Source: a virus. Taken from it: 59,096 nucleotides of DNA. Both the position numbers and the translations under genes were made by a program. The notes under the pieces were generated by a model. It was given only the letters and a program-made list of their open reading frames with translations. It did no database searches and was not told where the DNA came from. The stretch lies in the IMG/VR virus record IMGVR_UViG_3300017782_000016, positions 1 through 59,096 of that record; one strand, written 5' to 3'. Every line of letters starts with the position of its first letter. Position 1 is the stretch's first letter. Below, piece after piece: positions 44,901 to 53,016 of this stretch.

Positions 44901-45080
44901 AGTACAGGAACCTTAACTGTTTTGGGTAATGAGCATATTAGTGGAAATTTAACAGTTAGCGGCAACCTAACAGTAGATGGAACAGGCTTACACTTACCAA
45001 ACCTAACCTCTGGTGATCCAAGTATCAGTGGTCAAATTTATTATGATGCAAACGGCTTTTTAAAGCGCTCTTTTGGCTAA
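41970..45080 (+). CDS. Tail fibre
   Basis: A 1036-aa protein. Near the N-terminus (about 85-150) three TGLxGATGEL repeats and related LLDTSTGLLQ segments suggest a trimeric repeat shaft. The body is Gly/Thr/Ser/Asn-rich beta sequence, with NNLNLERLQERYYAVTDNFV in the middle and beta-helix-like repeats near the end (ISGNLTVSGNLTVDGTG). The tail ends SGQIYYDANGFLKRSFG, as in many fibres of marine phages. Probably a trimeric side or tip fibre binding the host surface. Confidence 0.75.
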   Translation: MSDVNIRITTTEGATVITSTTGASHVVNDSASIQASVIASTDPAAEISTTSDGAADVTIDDTFFEPTIASDLLELRTATGLLDTSTGLLQSSITGLTGATGELFDLVTGLTGATGELSSSVTGLIGATGELSTATGILKTLSDNFDTSLNNTVNNKLDTNNPTATGFFSLDGVSGNKLAFLLNDGTARITPRNGVGLHLKTNATNNAAVSLKVEGTTTVTHDFFKDSGQTNGFADNSNHFHDITTINQITQQGIGNNLNLERLQERYYAVTDNFVRLATGLQATDVFSIYPDSLCHGFEGVMDGNNVVQHSGLHLGIATGTGTHIVETGVTGQAAFLSKHRVARTIGTNDIVETNSNGDVIGSAVLNITGLVASSNRSANAQRFFVSNTTPLGKSEPLEINFNFDHPLKIGQNVRMNFSQSFEGPIVAASLFGTVSNTGSGNGVITPQTADIELFGGNYKTTNEVPANALDLTGLAHGWSLESLSNGTRLGREGVLSLQDKSYTGLPGGPRSYNELLHITFTGGQQHGLEQNETVTLITNGQNDLIVHQNAYVIDAHATGAPTGMFAITGAVTFQPNNLNTLSNFNSTLKPFLSGQILKSISNTTGFNINGSTVSINTTEDHGLNVFDTVTINGLGNLPTDGASSPLDGTADTVRHLDGTFLVVDTPSAKNFKYLRVLGDAKDGSTLYQITGRGGAVGSTVSHYPNATALTSGSAAILSYGRLIRQHNLQTIEPQTGNWTIHRGSLDGIHNETLGDQLYTFFADNSGHYKSYQIGPGSQVDTHGIALGKSVYNNNYETIKIGYNTEKTSPSLSLGPNQKSAICLESAQETFNITDDIGNIITSVSKTGLLFNTDITANGSISSSGLVVGLTGARFNDVVDVTGSIGAQRISINASGPNDVAGVLEVGGHAEFISTVNVGTSRDDVNRLQLTSSSLGFVYGGTISNITRLNVDKIVPAISSNLELEASNTTIDMQKTFSTGTLTVLGNEHISGNLTVSGNLTVDGTGLHLPNLTSGDPSISGQIYYDANGFLKRSFG

Positions 45081-45085
45081 TTTAT

Positions 45086-45091
45086 GTGTAA
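45086..45091 (+). promoter_or_regulatory. GTGTAA element, 9 bp before the ATG at 45101
   Basis: Placed in the 20-bp gap between fibre and holin-like genes. Confidence 0.6.
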
Positions 45092-45100
45092 AACATTTTA

Positions 45101-45388
45101 ATGCCCGAAAATGAAGATAGACTAACTCGAATGGAGGAGAAGATAGATAAACTATCTGATGCTGTTATTTCAATTGCTAGAGCCGAAGAAAAATTAATTC
45201 AATTAGGAACTCTTACAGATGTTTTATTTAAAAAAATAGATGACATGGGAGAAAGAATGATTGAGATGGAAAAAACCTCGGCCGAAACAAAAGCCTTTAT
45301 GAATGGATTTAATAAAATTACTTGGGTATTTGTTAGTGGACTACTTACAGCATTAGCTGGTATAGTTGCATATAATTTGTGGGGTTAA
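45101..45388 (+). CDS. Holin-like protein (XhlA plan)
   Basis: A 95-aa protein with a coiled coil (RLTRMEEKIDKLSDAVISIARAEEKL, then KKIDDMGERMIEMEKT) and a single C-terminal membrane segment (ITWVFVSGLLTALAGIVAYNLW). This is the architecture of XhlA-type holin accessory proteins, which sit in the inner membrane at lysis. No endolysin is visible nearby in this window, so lysis genes must lie elsewhere or be unrecognised. Confidence 0.65.
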   Translation: MPENEDRLTRMEEKIDKLSDAVISIARAEEKLIQLGTLTDVLFKKIDDMGERMIEMEKTSAETKAFMNGFNKITWVFVSGLLTALAGIVAYNLWG

Positions 45389-45400
45389 TCTCCATTTTAT

Positions 45401-45406
45401 GTGTAA
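45401..45406 (+). promoter_or_regulatory. GTGTAA element, 8 bp before the ATG at 45415
   Basis: One of four such elements (41621, 45086, 45401, 46750) that each precede a single gene or gene pair in this region. Confidence 0.6.
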
Positions 45407-45414
45407 AATAGCTT

Positions 45415-46746
45415 ATGTCCAGAGAACATGTCAATTTATTCAGATCTGAAATCAAATCAGAAACAGGTGTAGACCAAACTACATACGAAGTACTTAGAAA
45501 AAAAATAATAAGAACCTTCATGGATACAGTTGAGGGCGCACCAAGACACGATTATGATAGTCGTCTGATCAGAGAATTTAATAATAGATGCGATCAATTA
45601 GGTTTCGACGATTCTATAAAAATAGTTCCAACAGATGCTGGAGGCACTTATATAGGTAATTTTGCTGGAATCCCAGCGCCAGTAGAAAACAACGCAATAC
45701 CTAATGAAAATTTTACAGGAAATAACACCCAAGATACTAATCCTGGTATTTATGGCTTTTTGTTTGAAAATTTTAACGGACATCCCGTAGGTCCAAGTGC
45801 TAATACCAATACAGAAGTCCAAATGTCTGGTTGGTATTTTCATTCACCAATGTTTACTAACACTTACAATTACAATACTTTAATGTTGGGCGCATTATTT
45901 TCTAAAGAATCCTATAACTTACTTGAAAGCGGACAACTGCTTGGTTATGGCGATTTTATGCAAGATAGAGTTTTAAAACTTTTTGGTCAAAATAACGCCA
46001 TGGCTTCTCCAGGCGTTAACTCTGATTTTAATTCAGAATTAAATAGATTATTTTTTAATGGTAGCCTTTTTACTAGCCCAATTACTATGATGGGAAATAC
46101 AGCTGGTGCTCCAGGATTAAATAGTTTTCAAACAGGTTATTGGTGTAGATATGATATTGGTTTTAACCTTGGAGAAAATGATTTTGCGCCATCGATTCCA
46201 ACAAATACAACAGGAATTTCTTTTGGCTGTTATGTTAAAATTGAAAAAGATGACCCCTTACTGGATTTAAACTTTGGTGGTATGTATATTAGACAAATAA
46301 CTGGTGATGGTACTAATCAAAGAGATTTTGTTGACGTTTTACAAGTAAAAGGCTCTAATTTTACGCAAACGCCAAGTATGATGGGCACAACTGATTACGC
46401 TACTGTAGCTGGTACTAACGGTTGTTATAATTGGGGTAATGGTCGTTCTCTTGAATCCGCTGGAGGTGGAGCGCAATTAAAATTATTGGAAACATTTCCC
46501 CCATTCGGAACTTCCGTAAGGGCTTTAGAAACAAAATTACAAACTGATGCAAGAGATTGGGTTTTACTCTCTGGTCGAACACCATACCTCACGGGAGATA
46601 TTAACCATATTCCACATACTGGAATTAATGCAGTTTTATTTTATGGGGAGAATCATGAGCATTTAGGTAAAGGGGTTAGTGGATTAAGTATTGACGATCC
46701 AGGTGCTATATATTTCTCACAACCTTTTGTAGAATTTTTATCATAA
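45415..46746 (+). CDS. Probable virion adhesin, unrecognised
   Basis: A 443-aa protein. The first ~65 residues are helical and charged (SREHVNLFRSEIKSETGVDQ, RKKIIRTFMDTVEG). The rest is Gly/Asn/Thr/Phe-rich beta sequence (NFNGHPVGPSANTNTEVQMS, GYWCRYDIGFNLGENDFAP). It looks like an attachment helix followed by a surface domain, consistent with a second tail or head decoration fibre. No domain can be named. Confidence 0.5.
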   Translation: MSREHVNLFRSEIKSETGVDQTTYEVLRKKIIRTFMDTVEGAPRHDYDSRLIREFNNRCDQLGFDDSIKIVPTDAGGTYIGNFAGIPAPVENNAIPNENFTGNNTQDTNPGIYGFLFENFNGHPVGPSANTNTEVQMSGWYFHSPMFTNTYNYNTLMLGALFSKESYNLLESGQLLGYGDFMQDRVLKLFGQNNAMASPGVNSDFNSELNRLFFNGSLFTSPITMMGNTAGAPGLNSFQTGYWCRYDIGFNLGENDFAPSIPTNTTGISFGCYVKIEKDDPLLDLNFGGMYIRQITGDGTNQRDFVDVLQVKGSNFTQTPSMMGTTDYATVAGTNGCYNWGNGRSLESAGGGAQLKLLETFPPFGTSVRALETKLQTDARDWVLLSGRTPYLTGDINHIPHTGINAVLFYGENHEHLGKGVSGLSIDDPGAIYFSQPFVEFLS

Positions 46747-46749
46747 AAA

Positions 46750-46755
46750 GTGTAA
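46750..46755 (+). promoter_or_regulatory. GTGTAA element, 8 bp before the ATG at 46764
   Basis: Last exact 8-bp copy in the window; it could also serve the glycan operon downstream, which has none of its own. Confidence 0.6.
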
Positions 46756-46763
46756 TATATGAT

Positions 46764-47759
46764 ATGGAGTTAGATTTTACAAAGAAAATTTTAGAGATGT
46801 TCGCGAGTCGCCCTGGACCTAAGAGCGGTGCACAAACACCTTCTAAGCCAGAAGAGCGAAAAAAGGGATCTTCTAAAAACGAACCTGGTTCGGCAGGCAC
46901 ATCTCCAAACTCCAAAGAAAAATCGAAAAAAATCCTAAAGAGACAGGACGATAAGACATTAATAAAAGAATCACAAGCTAAAATTACTTTTAGTGAAAAA
47001 GTCACAAACTCTTTAAAGAAAAAAGTAAAAGAGCACAACGAAAAACACTCCAGAAAAGTGACTCTGGGTATGCTTAAAAAAGTTTATCGAAGAGGGGCTG
47101 GCGCTTTTTCGGGTTCTCATAGACCTGGGCAGTCACGTGCGTCTTGGGCTATGGCTCGCGTTAACACCTTCCTTAGAATGATGAGAGGTGGAAAAGTCAA
47201 AGATTCTTACAGAAAAGCCGATTCAGATATTGCTCGAGCATCTGATGAGGCGATTGCAAGTTTGCCAGATAACTTTGATGTTTGGTCGCCTTCTGATTTC
47301 GATGCACAAAGAGACACTACAAAGATAGAATGGTCACTAGCTCGCATCGACTTATTAGCTTCTGGTTCAACATTGGACGAGATTCTAGAATCAGATTTTT
47401 GTTTCGATGAGGAAGTAGCAGAAGCAAAAGAAAAAAAAACCCTAAATAAACCGTTTAGATTAAAAGACGGCAAAAAGAAATTTGGCGTATACGTCAAAAA
47501 TGACAAAGGTAATGTTGTTATGGTAAAATTTGGCGACCCAAATATGGAAATCAAAAGAGATGATCCAGAGCGTCGCAAGTCTTTCAGAGCTCGCCACAAA
47601 TGTGACACAAACCCAGGCCCCAAATATAAAGCGAGATATTGGTCTTGTAGACAATGGCAATCTGGTAAAAAGGTAGAAGCAGAACTTGAGTCTAACGCTA
47701 GTTTATTAGATATAGACCCAAATTTAGTTTATGCAGAAATAGTTGAAGATATGGATTGA
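46764..47759 (+). CDS. Head-associated protein with DUF5824-like domain
   Basis: A 331-aa basic protein. It starts MELDFTKKILEMF, sharing MELDFT with the 102-aa protein at 269. A Lys/Ser-rich linker follows, then a DUF5824-like module (VTLGMLKKVYRRGAGAFSGS, HRPGQSRASWAMARVNTFLR). The C-terminal part contains RLKDGKKKFGVYVKNDKGN, MEIKRDDPERRKSFRARHKC and KARYWSCRQW. The last part is widespread in marine T4-like phages, often fused to prohead or head proteins (from memory, not searched). Probably virion-internal or head-assembly. Its stop is 27 bp before the glycan cassette. Confidence 0.65.
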   Translation: MELDFTKKILEMFASRPGPKSGAQTPSKPEERKKGSSKNEPGSAGTSPNSKEKSKKILKRQDDKTLIKESQAKITFSEKVTNSLKKKVKEHNEKHSRKVTLGMLKKVYRRGAGAFSGSHRPGQSRASWAMARVNTFLRMMRGGKVKDSYRKADSDIARASDEAIASLPDNFDVWSPSDFDAQRDTTKIEWSLARIDLLASGSTLDEILESDFCFDEEVAEAKEKKTLNKPFRLKDGKKKFGVYVKNDKGNVVMVKFGDPNMEIKRDDPERRKSFRARHKCDTNPGPKYKARYWSCRQWQSGKKVEAELESNASLLDIDPNLVYAEIVEDMD

Positions 47760-47769
47760 TTTTTTTATT

Positions 47770-47788
47770 ATGCGGTTTAGTATCGCAT
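47770..47788 (+). promoter_or_regulatory. Hairpin overlapping the start codon of the first glycan gene
   Basis: ATGCG (47770-47774) and CGCAT (47784-47788) form a 5-bp stem with a 9-base loop that includes the A and U of the AUG at 47787. It could limit translation of the cassette; no T run follows, so it is not a terminator. Confidence 0.4.
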
Positions 47789-48677
47789 GATGAAAGTTTT
47801 ATTTGTATCTGATTTTGCTAGTGATAAACCAGGAGGAGCTCAATTAAGTAATCGTAAGATTATTGAAAAAGGTCGTGATTTGGGTTTTGATATTACTGAA
47901 TTAAACATAAACTCAAGCAGATTACCATTATCTTTTCAATATGATGTTGTTATAACTTCTAATTTTGATTGGTTTTTAAAAGAACCAGACATTAATTTTA
48001 TTTTTGATAAGATTACAGAACACTCGTGTCACGTTAGATACGAACACGATTCCTGCACTTATTTCGCTCCACAAATAAGAAAAAAATTTATGGAATCGGT
48101 CAAATTAAATCTTTTTCTATCTGATTTCCATTTACAGTTTTTTCAAAATGATTACGGTGATTTATATCACAACAATGCTATCATTTACGATCCGATAGAC
48201 ACAAAGATATTTAAAACTAAAGATGTAGAAAAAGAGTATGATTACATCTACTGTGGTTATGTACATCCCTTAAAAGGTTTTTTAAACTATGCCAGATTGG
48301 TAGAACAAAATCCAGATAAAAAGTTTTGTTTAATAGGTTGGAGCGATGATAGTTCCCACGATCATTTTAGACACCACAATTTTAATTTACAAAAATTTCT
48401 AGAAAACAATAAGAATTTAACTTTGTTGAATTATCAGACACAAGAAAAGGTAGCTGAATATTTTCAAAAAAGTAAAAAGATATTTCACAAACCAATGGTC
48501 AACGAGCCTTTTTGCAGAATGGTTGCTGAAGCACTTTTGTGTGGTTGTGAATTTGAAGGTAATAAAAATACAATCGGTAGCTATTTAGAATACAATAAAC
48601 ATGGCGCAGAGGCTTTTAAAGAAGGATGTAAAAACGCTGCAGATTTATTTTGGGCGCAAATTAAGGAAAATCTATGA
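47787..48677 (+). CDS. Glycosyltransferase, GT-B fold
   Basis: A 296-aa protein opening with the GT4-like MMKVLFVSDFASDKPGGAQL (a start at 47790 is equally possible). Then YDYIYCGYVHPLKGFLNYARLVEQ, the start of the donor-binding Rossmann half, and MVNEPFCRMVAEALLCGCEF, which corresponds to the E-x7-E donor site. First gene of a run of thirteen coupled genes. It transfers a sugar from a nucleotide donor; the sugar cannot be read. Overlaps the next gene by 4 bp. Confidence 0.75.
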   Translation: MMKVLFVSDFASDKPGGAQLSNRKIIEKGRDLGFDITELNINSSRLPLSFQYDVVITSNFDWFLKEPDINFIFDKITEHSCHVRYEHDSCTYFAPQIRKKFMESVKLNLFLSDFHLQFFQNDYGDLYHNNAIIYDPIDTKIFKTKDVEKEYDYIYCGYVHPLKGFLNYARLVEQNPDKKFCLIGWSDDSSHDHFRHHNFNLQKFLENNKNLTLLNYQTQEKVAEYFQKSKKIFHKPMVNEPFCRMVAEALLCGCEFEGNKNTIGSYLEYNKHGAEAFKEGCKNAADLFWAQIKENL

Positions 48678-49360
48678 AGATATCTATAATCTGTTCTGTA
48701 TACAACGCCTCAAAATATTTAATAAATTATTTAAATATGGCAAACGATCAACTTTTAAAAGAATTTGAAATTATTTTTGTTGACGCCAACTCTACAGATA
48801 ATTCTTTAGATTTAATTGAGTCTTTTAAATTTAGAAACGGTATTGAGGTTAAAATACTTCCGCAAAAAGAAAGGGTTACAATATACGATGCTTGGAATAT
48901 AGCTATTAAAGAATCAACTTGCCACTATGTTATGAATTGGAATACGGATGATTTACTATTTCCAAATGCATTACTCACCTATCAGAATTACATTAAATCT
49001 TTTCCAGACGTTGATGTATTTTATAGTCCCTGTGGCATAGTAAATAAGCATTCTTTCGATGCGTACACAGGAATTAGTAACTGGCCTCAATATAGTCACG
49101 ATACGCTACTACAATTATGTATATGTGGGCCATTCCCACTACTAAGAAAGTCTGCAGTAGAAGCTTGTGGATATTTTAACCCAAAATATATTTCTTCTGG
49201 AGATTACGAAATGTGGCTAAAGCTTTCTAAAAATAAATACACATTTAAAAAAATACCAGATATCATAGGTTCTTTTTTATACAGAGCTGATTCCACATCA
49301 AATCAAAAAATTAAAGAAGCACAAAAAGAAGATTTAGAGATACAAGAATTATACCGATGA
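48674..49360 (+). CDS. Glycosyltransferase family 2
   Basis: A 228-aa GT-A enzyme: SIICSVYNASKYLINYLNMA, IIFVDANSTDNSLDLIESF, and NWNTDDLLFPNALL where TDD takes the place of the metal-binding DxD. ISSGDYEMWLKLSKN is the acceptor-side ED-like motif of GT2. GGAAAA before the ATG is a modest ribosome site. It likely adds one residue to the glycan; 4-bp overlaps on both sides mean tight coupling. Confidence 0.85.
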   Translation: MKISIICSVYNASKYLINYLNMANDQLLKEFEIIFVDANSTDNSLDLIESFKFRNGIEVKILPQKERVTIYDAWNIAIKESTCHYVMNWNTDDLLFPNALLTYQNYIKSFPDVDVFYSPCGIVNKHSFDAYTGISNWPQYSHDTLLQLCICGPFPLLRKSAVEACGYFNPKYISSGDYEMWLKLSKNKYTFKKIPDIIGSFLYRADSTSNQKIKEAQKEDLEIQELYR

Positions 49361-50040
49361 AAAAAATAATATCATTTAGTTTGTGGGGAGACAACCCAAG
49401 ATATACTTTAGGAGCTATTAGAAATTGTGAGTTAGCATTAAAAATTTATCCAGATTGGATTTGTCGATTTCATGTTGGGTTAAGTACACCCAAAGATATC
49501 ATAGATTGTTTAGATGATTTTCCAAATTCAGAAATCCTTATGAAAGAAGATGAAGGAAATTGGACAGGTATGTTTTGGAGATTCGAAGATGCATCAGACC
49601 CAACTGTAGATGTCATGATATCTAGAGATTGTGACAGTAGATTAACATTAAGAGAAAAAAATGCAGTAGATGAATGGTTGAATAGTGGTGAATATTTTCA
49701 CATTATGAGGGACAATATAGCCCACGCTACACAAATTCTTGGAGGTATGTGGGGCGTAAGAGATGGATTTTTAAAAAACATTCATAATATGATAGAAGAA
49801 TATTCGAAAGGTAATTTTTGGCAGGTGGATCAAAACTTTCTTAGAGAAAAAATATATCCAATAGTTAAAGATAATTGTTATGTTCATACTGAATTAGTAA
49901 AAATGATGGGAGAAAACTCTTTTTCTTTTAGTGATGAAAGAGATCCACAACACTTTATAGGTCAAGCTTATGATGGTAATGACAAAATATTAGACCAAGA
50001 TGATTATTTTATAGATAGATTATATGAAAGTACACACTAA
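49357..50040 (+). CDS. Glycosyltransferase-like protein with DCD motif
   Basis: A 227-aa protein: KKIISFSLWGDNPRYTLGAIRN, then VMISRDCDSRLTLREKNAVDEW with a D91-C-D93 metal/nucleotide motif, and HATQILGGMWGVRDG. This is the plan of a GT-A family seen in LPS and phage glycan clusters, close to galactosyltransferase-like domains. It overlaps the next gene by 17 bp. Confidence 0.7.
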   Translation: MKKIISFSLWGDNPRYTLGAIRNCELALKIYPDWICRFHVGLSTPKDIIDCLDDFPNSEILMKEDEGNWTGMFWRFEDASDPTVDVMISRDCDSRLTLREKNAVDEWLNSGEYFHIMRDNIAHATQILGGMWGVRDGFLKNIHNMIEEYSKGNFWQVDQNFLREKIYPIVKDNCYVHTELVKMMGENSFSFSDERDPQHFIGQAYDGNDKILDQDDYFIDRLYESTH

Positions 50041-50851
50041 CACAATATTCAAAAACGAAGCAGTTTTATTAAAAGAAGTTTTACCTATATGGGAAAAATA
50101 TCCAGTAGATAAGTTTGTCTTTTATGATGATAACTCTACGGACGAAAGTGTAGATATAATCAAAGAAATACTTGAAGATAGGTGTGTTATACTGAATAAT
50201 AATCTAAAGGATTTCCACGAATCACATCACCGATCTACTATTTTAGAATATAGTAGAGAAAATAATGCAACACACGTAGTTTCAATAGACTGTGATGAGC
50301 TTTTATCTACTAATCTTCTACAGAATTTTAATGAAATTGTTTCTACGTGTGATAAATATAACCTACATTTATATCAATACAATGTAGTTAACGGTCTAGA
50401 TTTTTATAGACAAGATCCAGCTTACGAAAACAATTATAGGAATTTTATTATATCACTGAAAAAAACCCATAAGTTTGACACCAGTCAATCTAAATTTCAC
50501 ACACCCAGAATACCAAAAGTTAATTTAGTGCCAGTAATGTTAAAAGATGCTGGCTTCATACATCTACAAGCCATCAATAGAAAATTTTACGCCCTAAAAC
50601 AATTATGGTATAAACATTACGAATACAGAAATTATGATCACACAATCGGCCAAATTAATCAAAGATATGACCCAGTGGTCAATGGTTTAAATTTTAAACC
50701 AGTTACAACACCAAAAAATATTATTGACGGTATAAAATTTGACATTTCAATTTATGATAGTTTAGAGGAAATGAAAGGTTACAAGAAATACATCTTAGAA
50801 AAACCAGTAGATGAACTTATTACATTTGGCAAAGCTTATTTAGAACTATGA
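50024..50851 (+). CDS. Glycosyltransferase, GT2/GT92-like
   Basis: A 275-aa GT-A protein with TNTIFKNEAVLLKEVLPIWE, KFVFYDDNSTDESVDIIKEIL and VVSIDCDELLS (D89-C-D91). The NEA...LPIW opening is that of "glycosyltransferase family 92 / GT2-like" enzymes. The C-terminal half (FIHLQAINRKFYALKQLWYKH) is probably the acceptor region. Confidence 0.7.
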   Translation: MKVHTNTIFKNEAVLLKEVLPIWEKYPVDKFVFYDDNSTDESVDIIKEILEDRCVILNNNLKDFHESHHRSTILEYSRENNATHVVSIDCDELLSTNLLQNFNEIVSTCDKYNLHLYQYNVVNGLDFYRQDPAYENNYRNFIISLKKTHKFDTSQSKFHTPRIPKVNLVPVMLKDAGFIHLQAINRKFYALKQLWYKHYEYRNYDHTIGQINQRYDPVVNGLNFKPVTTPKNIIDGIKFDISIYDSLEEMKGYKKYILEKPVDELITFGKAYLEL

Positions 50852-51543
50852 ATTTAAATATATACCATCATCTAGGTTTAGGCGATCATTTTGATTGTAA
50901 CGGCATGGTACGACACTATGCTTCTAATTTTGACTATGACTCAATTGGCGTTTTTGCAAAGTCTAATTATTATGAAATGGTCAAGTATATGTATAGAGAT
51001 GATGAAAGAATTAATGTAATTAAGGTTGATAAAAACAATGAACAAGGTGGTGTACAAAAATATTTACTAGAAAATACAGGCCATCATTTTTTAAAGGTTG
51101 GTCACGAACATTACAAAAACCAAGAAAATAAAAATTGTTGGGAAATATTTTACGAACAAGTGGACTTACCATTAGAAACTAGATATGAAAAATTCCATGT
51201 AGAAAGAGATAAGGAGGCAGAAGATTTACTTTATCAAGAACTTACCAACAACGAACCATATATTTTTGTTCACGATGATCCATCTCGTGGTTTTACTTTA
51301 GATAGATCTCATATAGAAAACAAAGATATTAGAATTATTGAAAATGATGTATCTAAAAATATTTTTTATTTTATAAAAATTATAGAAAACGCAGAAGAAA
51401 TACATTGTATGGAAAGCTCTTTTAAAACATTAATAGATATTTATGCTAAACAAGAAAAATTATTTTTTCATAACTTTAGGAACCACCCACTTGGGACTCA
51501 AAGCAACAAAAATTGGAAAACAGTAAATTATGAAACAAAATAA
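50848..51543 (+). CDS. Putative GT-B glycosyltransferase, heptosyltransferase-like
   Basis: A 231-aa protein opening MNLNIYHHLGLGDHFDCNGMVRHYA, a GLGDxxxxNG motif known from heptosyl- and related GT-B enzymes. Later it has PYIFVHDDPSRGFTLD and NAEEIHCMESSFKTLIDIYA, which look like the donor half. It is shorter than a full GT-B enzyme, so the two halves are compact. Assignment is moderate. Confidence 0.6.
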   Translation: MNLNIYHHLGLGDHFDCNGMVRHYASNFDYDSIGVFAKSNYYEMVKYMYRDDERINVIKVDKNNEQGGVQKYLLENTGHHFLKVGHEHYKNQENKNCWEIFYEQVDLPLETRYEKFHVERDKEAEDLLYQELTNNEPYIFVHDDPSRGFTLDRSHIENKDIRIIENDVSKNIFYFIKIIENAEEIHCMESSFKTLIDIYAKQEKLFFHNFRNHPLGTQSNKNWKTVNYETK

Positions 51544-52162
51544 ACCATGGTCTTTAACAGAAGTGGCTAACGCTCATAAGTATTTTTCGGAATCTGATCA
51601 AAATGATCCAGTGCATCATCACGATATTTTTGCTGGTTTTTTAAAAACCAAAAAGAATCCTAAAGTTTTAGACATAGGATGTGGAAATTCTAGAGTCTTA
51701 AATAGTATTTCACATTATTCTAAATACCTTGGCGTAGATTTGTGCGAAGATTTAATTACATCTTGTAATAAAAGATTTAAAGATAATACTGAGGTGAGTT
51801 TTTTAGCAATGGATATAGAATCTGATGACTGGCCAAAAGAAATAAAAGAATATAATGTAGCGTATTTAGATAGCACTTTTACAATGATGGAAAATCCAGA
51901 TTTATTATTTAAAAGGTTAATAAAAACTTTTGAAACTATTTTTTTTAATAGAACTCGCATTTATCGAAATTATGATAATATTGAAATGATAAAAACAAAT
52001 CATCGTTGGGCGGGTATGAAAGAAATGTCCCCATTATGGAAGTTTGGGCCACAATATTTTATAAATTTTTGTGATTCTTACGGAGGCGGGTGTGCAGCTT
52101 ACGCAGAAGATATTGTGATTTACGAACAAAACAAAAAATTTGAGCGATTTTTAAAGGTATGA
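51530..52162 (+). CDS. SAM-dependent methyltransferase
   Basis: A 210-aa class I methyltransferase. Motif I is VLDIGCGNSRVLNSI (46-60), then YLGVDLCEDLITSCNKRF (acidic end of strand 2) and FLAMDIESDDW. Within a glycan cassette it most likely O- or N-methylates a sugar, though other substrates are possible. Overlaps neighbours by 14 and 4 bp. Confidence 0.8.
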   Translation: MKQNKPWSLTEVANAHKYFSESDQNDPVHHHDIFAGFLKTKKNPKVLDIGCGNSRVLNSISHYSKYLGVDLCEDLITSCNKRFKDNTEVSFLAMDIESDDWPKEIKEYNVAYLDSTFTMMENPDLLFKRLIKTFETIFFNRTRIYRNYDNIEMIKTNHRWAGMKEMSPLWKFGPQYFINFCDSYGGGCAAYAEDIVIYEQNKKFERFLKV

Positions 52163-53016
52163 GTAATTTAAAATTTATTAACTATAACTGGTATGGAACA
52201 ATCGCTGATCATTGTGTGGATTTTACAGAGCAAGAATACATTGATTGTGGGGTAACTAAATTACATAATAAAAATTTAATCCCAGAAAATGTAAAAGAAA
52301 ACGATATTATCTTTGTTAAGGTAGATTATATATATAATGGCCTTTTTCAAAGTGAGTTTTTACCCAGAATATCCAATAAATTTTACTTAATCACAGCAAA
52401 CTCTTCTTACGATGTTACCAAAGGAGCAAACATCACAAGTATTATTTCTAATAAATTTTTACAAAAATGGTATTGTACAAACGCCCCACAAGATTTAAGC
52501 GATAAAATAGTCCCTATACCAATCGGATTCGAGGAAAAAGAAAGGTTTGGTGGTGATCAAGACATAATAGATAAATGCTTTAAAAATAAAAAACCATATA
52601 GCGAAAAAAAAGATAAGATACTTCTGCCATATCATAATGTTTCAACAAACTCAGAAAGAGCTGCTAATGTAAAATATTTATCTTCTCTACATCACGTCGA
52701 TGTACAAACAGAAAAACTACCTTTTGAAGATTACCTTAATTTACTAAATGAATACAAGTATGTTATTTGTTTAGAGGGTGCTGGTCAAGATTTACATAGA
52801 TTTTATGAAACCTTACTAGTTGGTTCAGTGCCGATAGGTATTAAAAACTCTATTGAATTTTTATTTAAATACTGGGATTTACCTGGACATTTTGTGCGTA
52901 AATGGTATATTGATCAAATGTGGGTTGACATATTTAAAAAAGAACATACATTTAAAAATGTAGAAAATTTTCTTACAATAGAACATCACACAAAAAATAT
53001 TAAAAATGAAAGTTGA
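52159..53016 (+). CDS. Exostosin-like glycosyltransferase
   Basis: A 285-aa protein. The key segment is YKYVICLEGAGQDLHRFYETLLVGSVPI, which matches the exostosin (GT47) pattern F-x-L-x-G-x-G-x-D-x-HR-x-x-E-x-L-x-G-x-x-P-I. The N-terminal half (NWYGTIADHCVDFTEQEYID) is unassigned. It probably transfers a sugar in the same glycan. Confidence 0.7.
   Translation: MSNLKFINYNWYGTIADHCVDFTEQEYIDCGVTKLHNKNLIPENVKENDIIFVKVDYIYNGLFQSEFLPRISNKFYLITANSSYDVTKGANITSIISNKFLQKWYCTNAPQDLSDKIVPIPIGFEEKERFGGDQDIIDKCFKNKKPYSEKKDKILLPYHNVSTNSERAANVKYLSSLHHVDVQTEKLPFEDYLNLLNEYKYVICLEGAGQDLHRFYETLLVGSVPIGIKNSIEFLFKYWDLPGHFVRKWYIDQMWVDIFKKEHTFKNVENFLTIEHHTKNIKNES

Noticed and set aside
568-46755. GTGTAA as a ribosome binding site
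   Set aside because: It does not pair with the conserved 16S 3' end and its distance to the start varies from 8 to 23 bp; a promoter element explains the placement at operon heads better.
47760-47792. Terminator before the glycan operon
   Set aside because: The T run precedes the hairpin on the plus strand and there is no T run after it on either strand.
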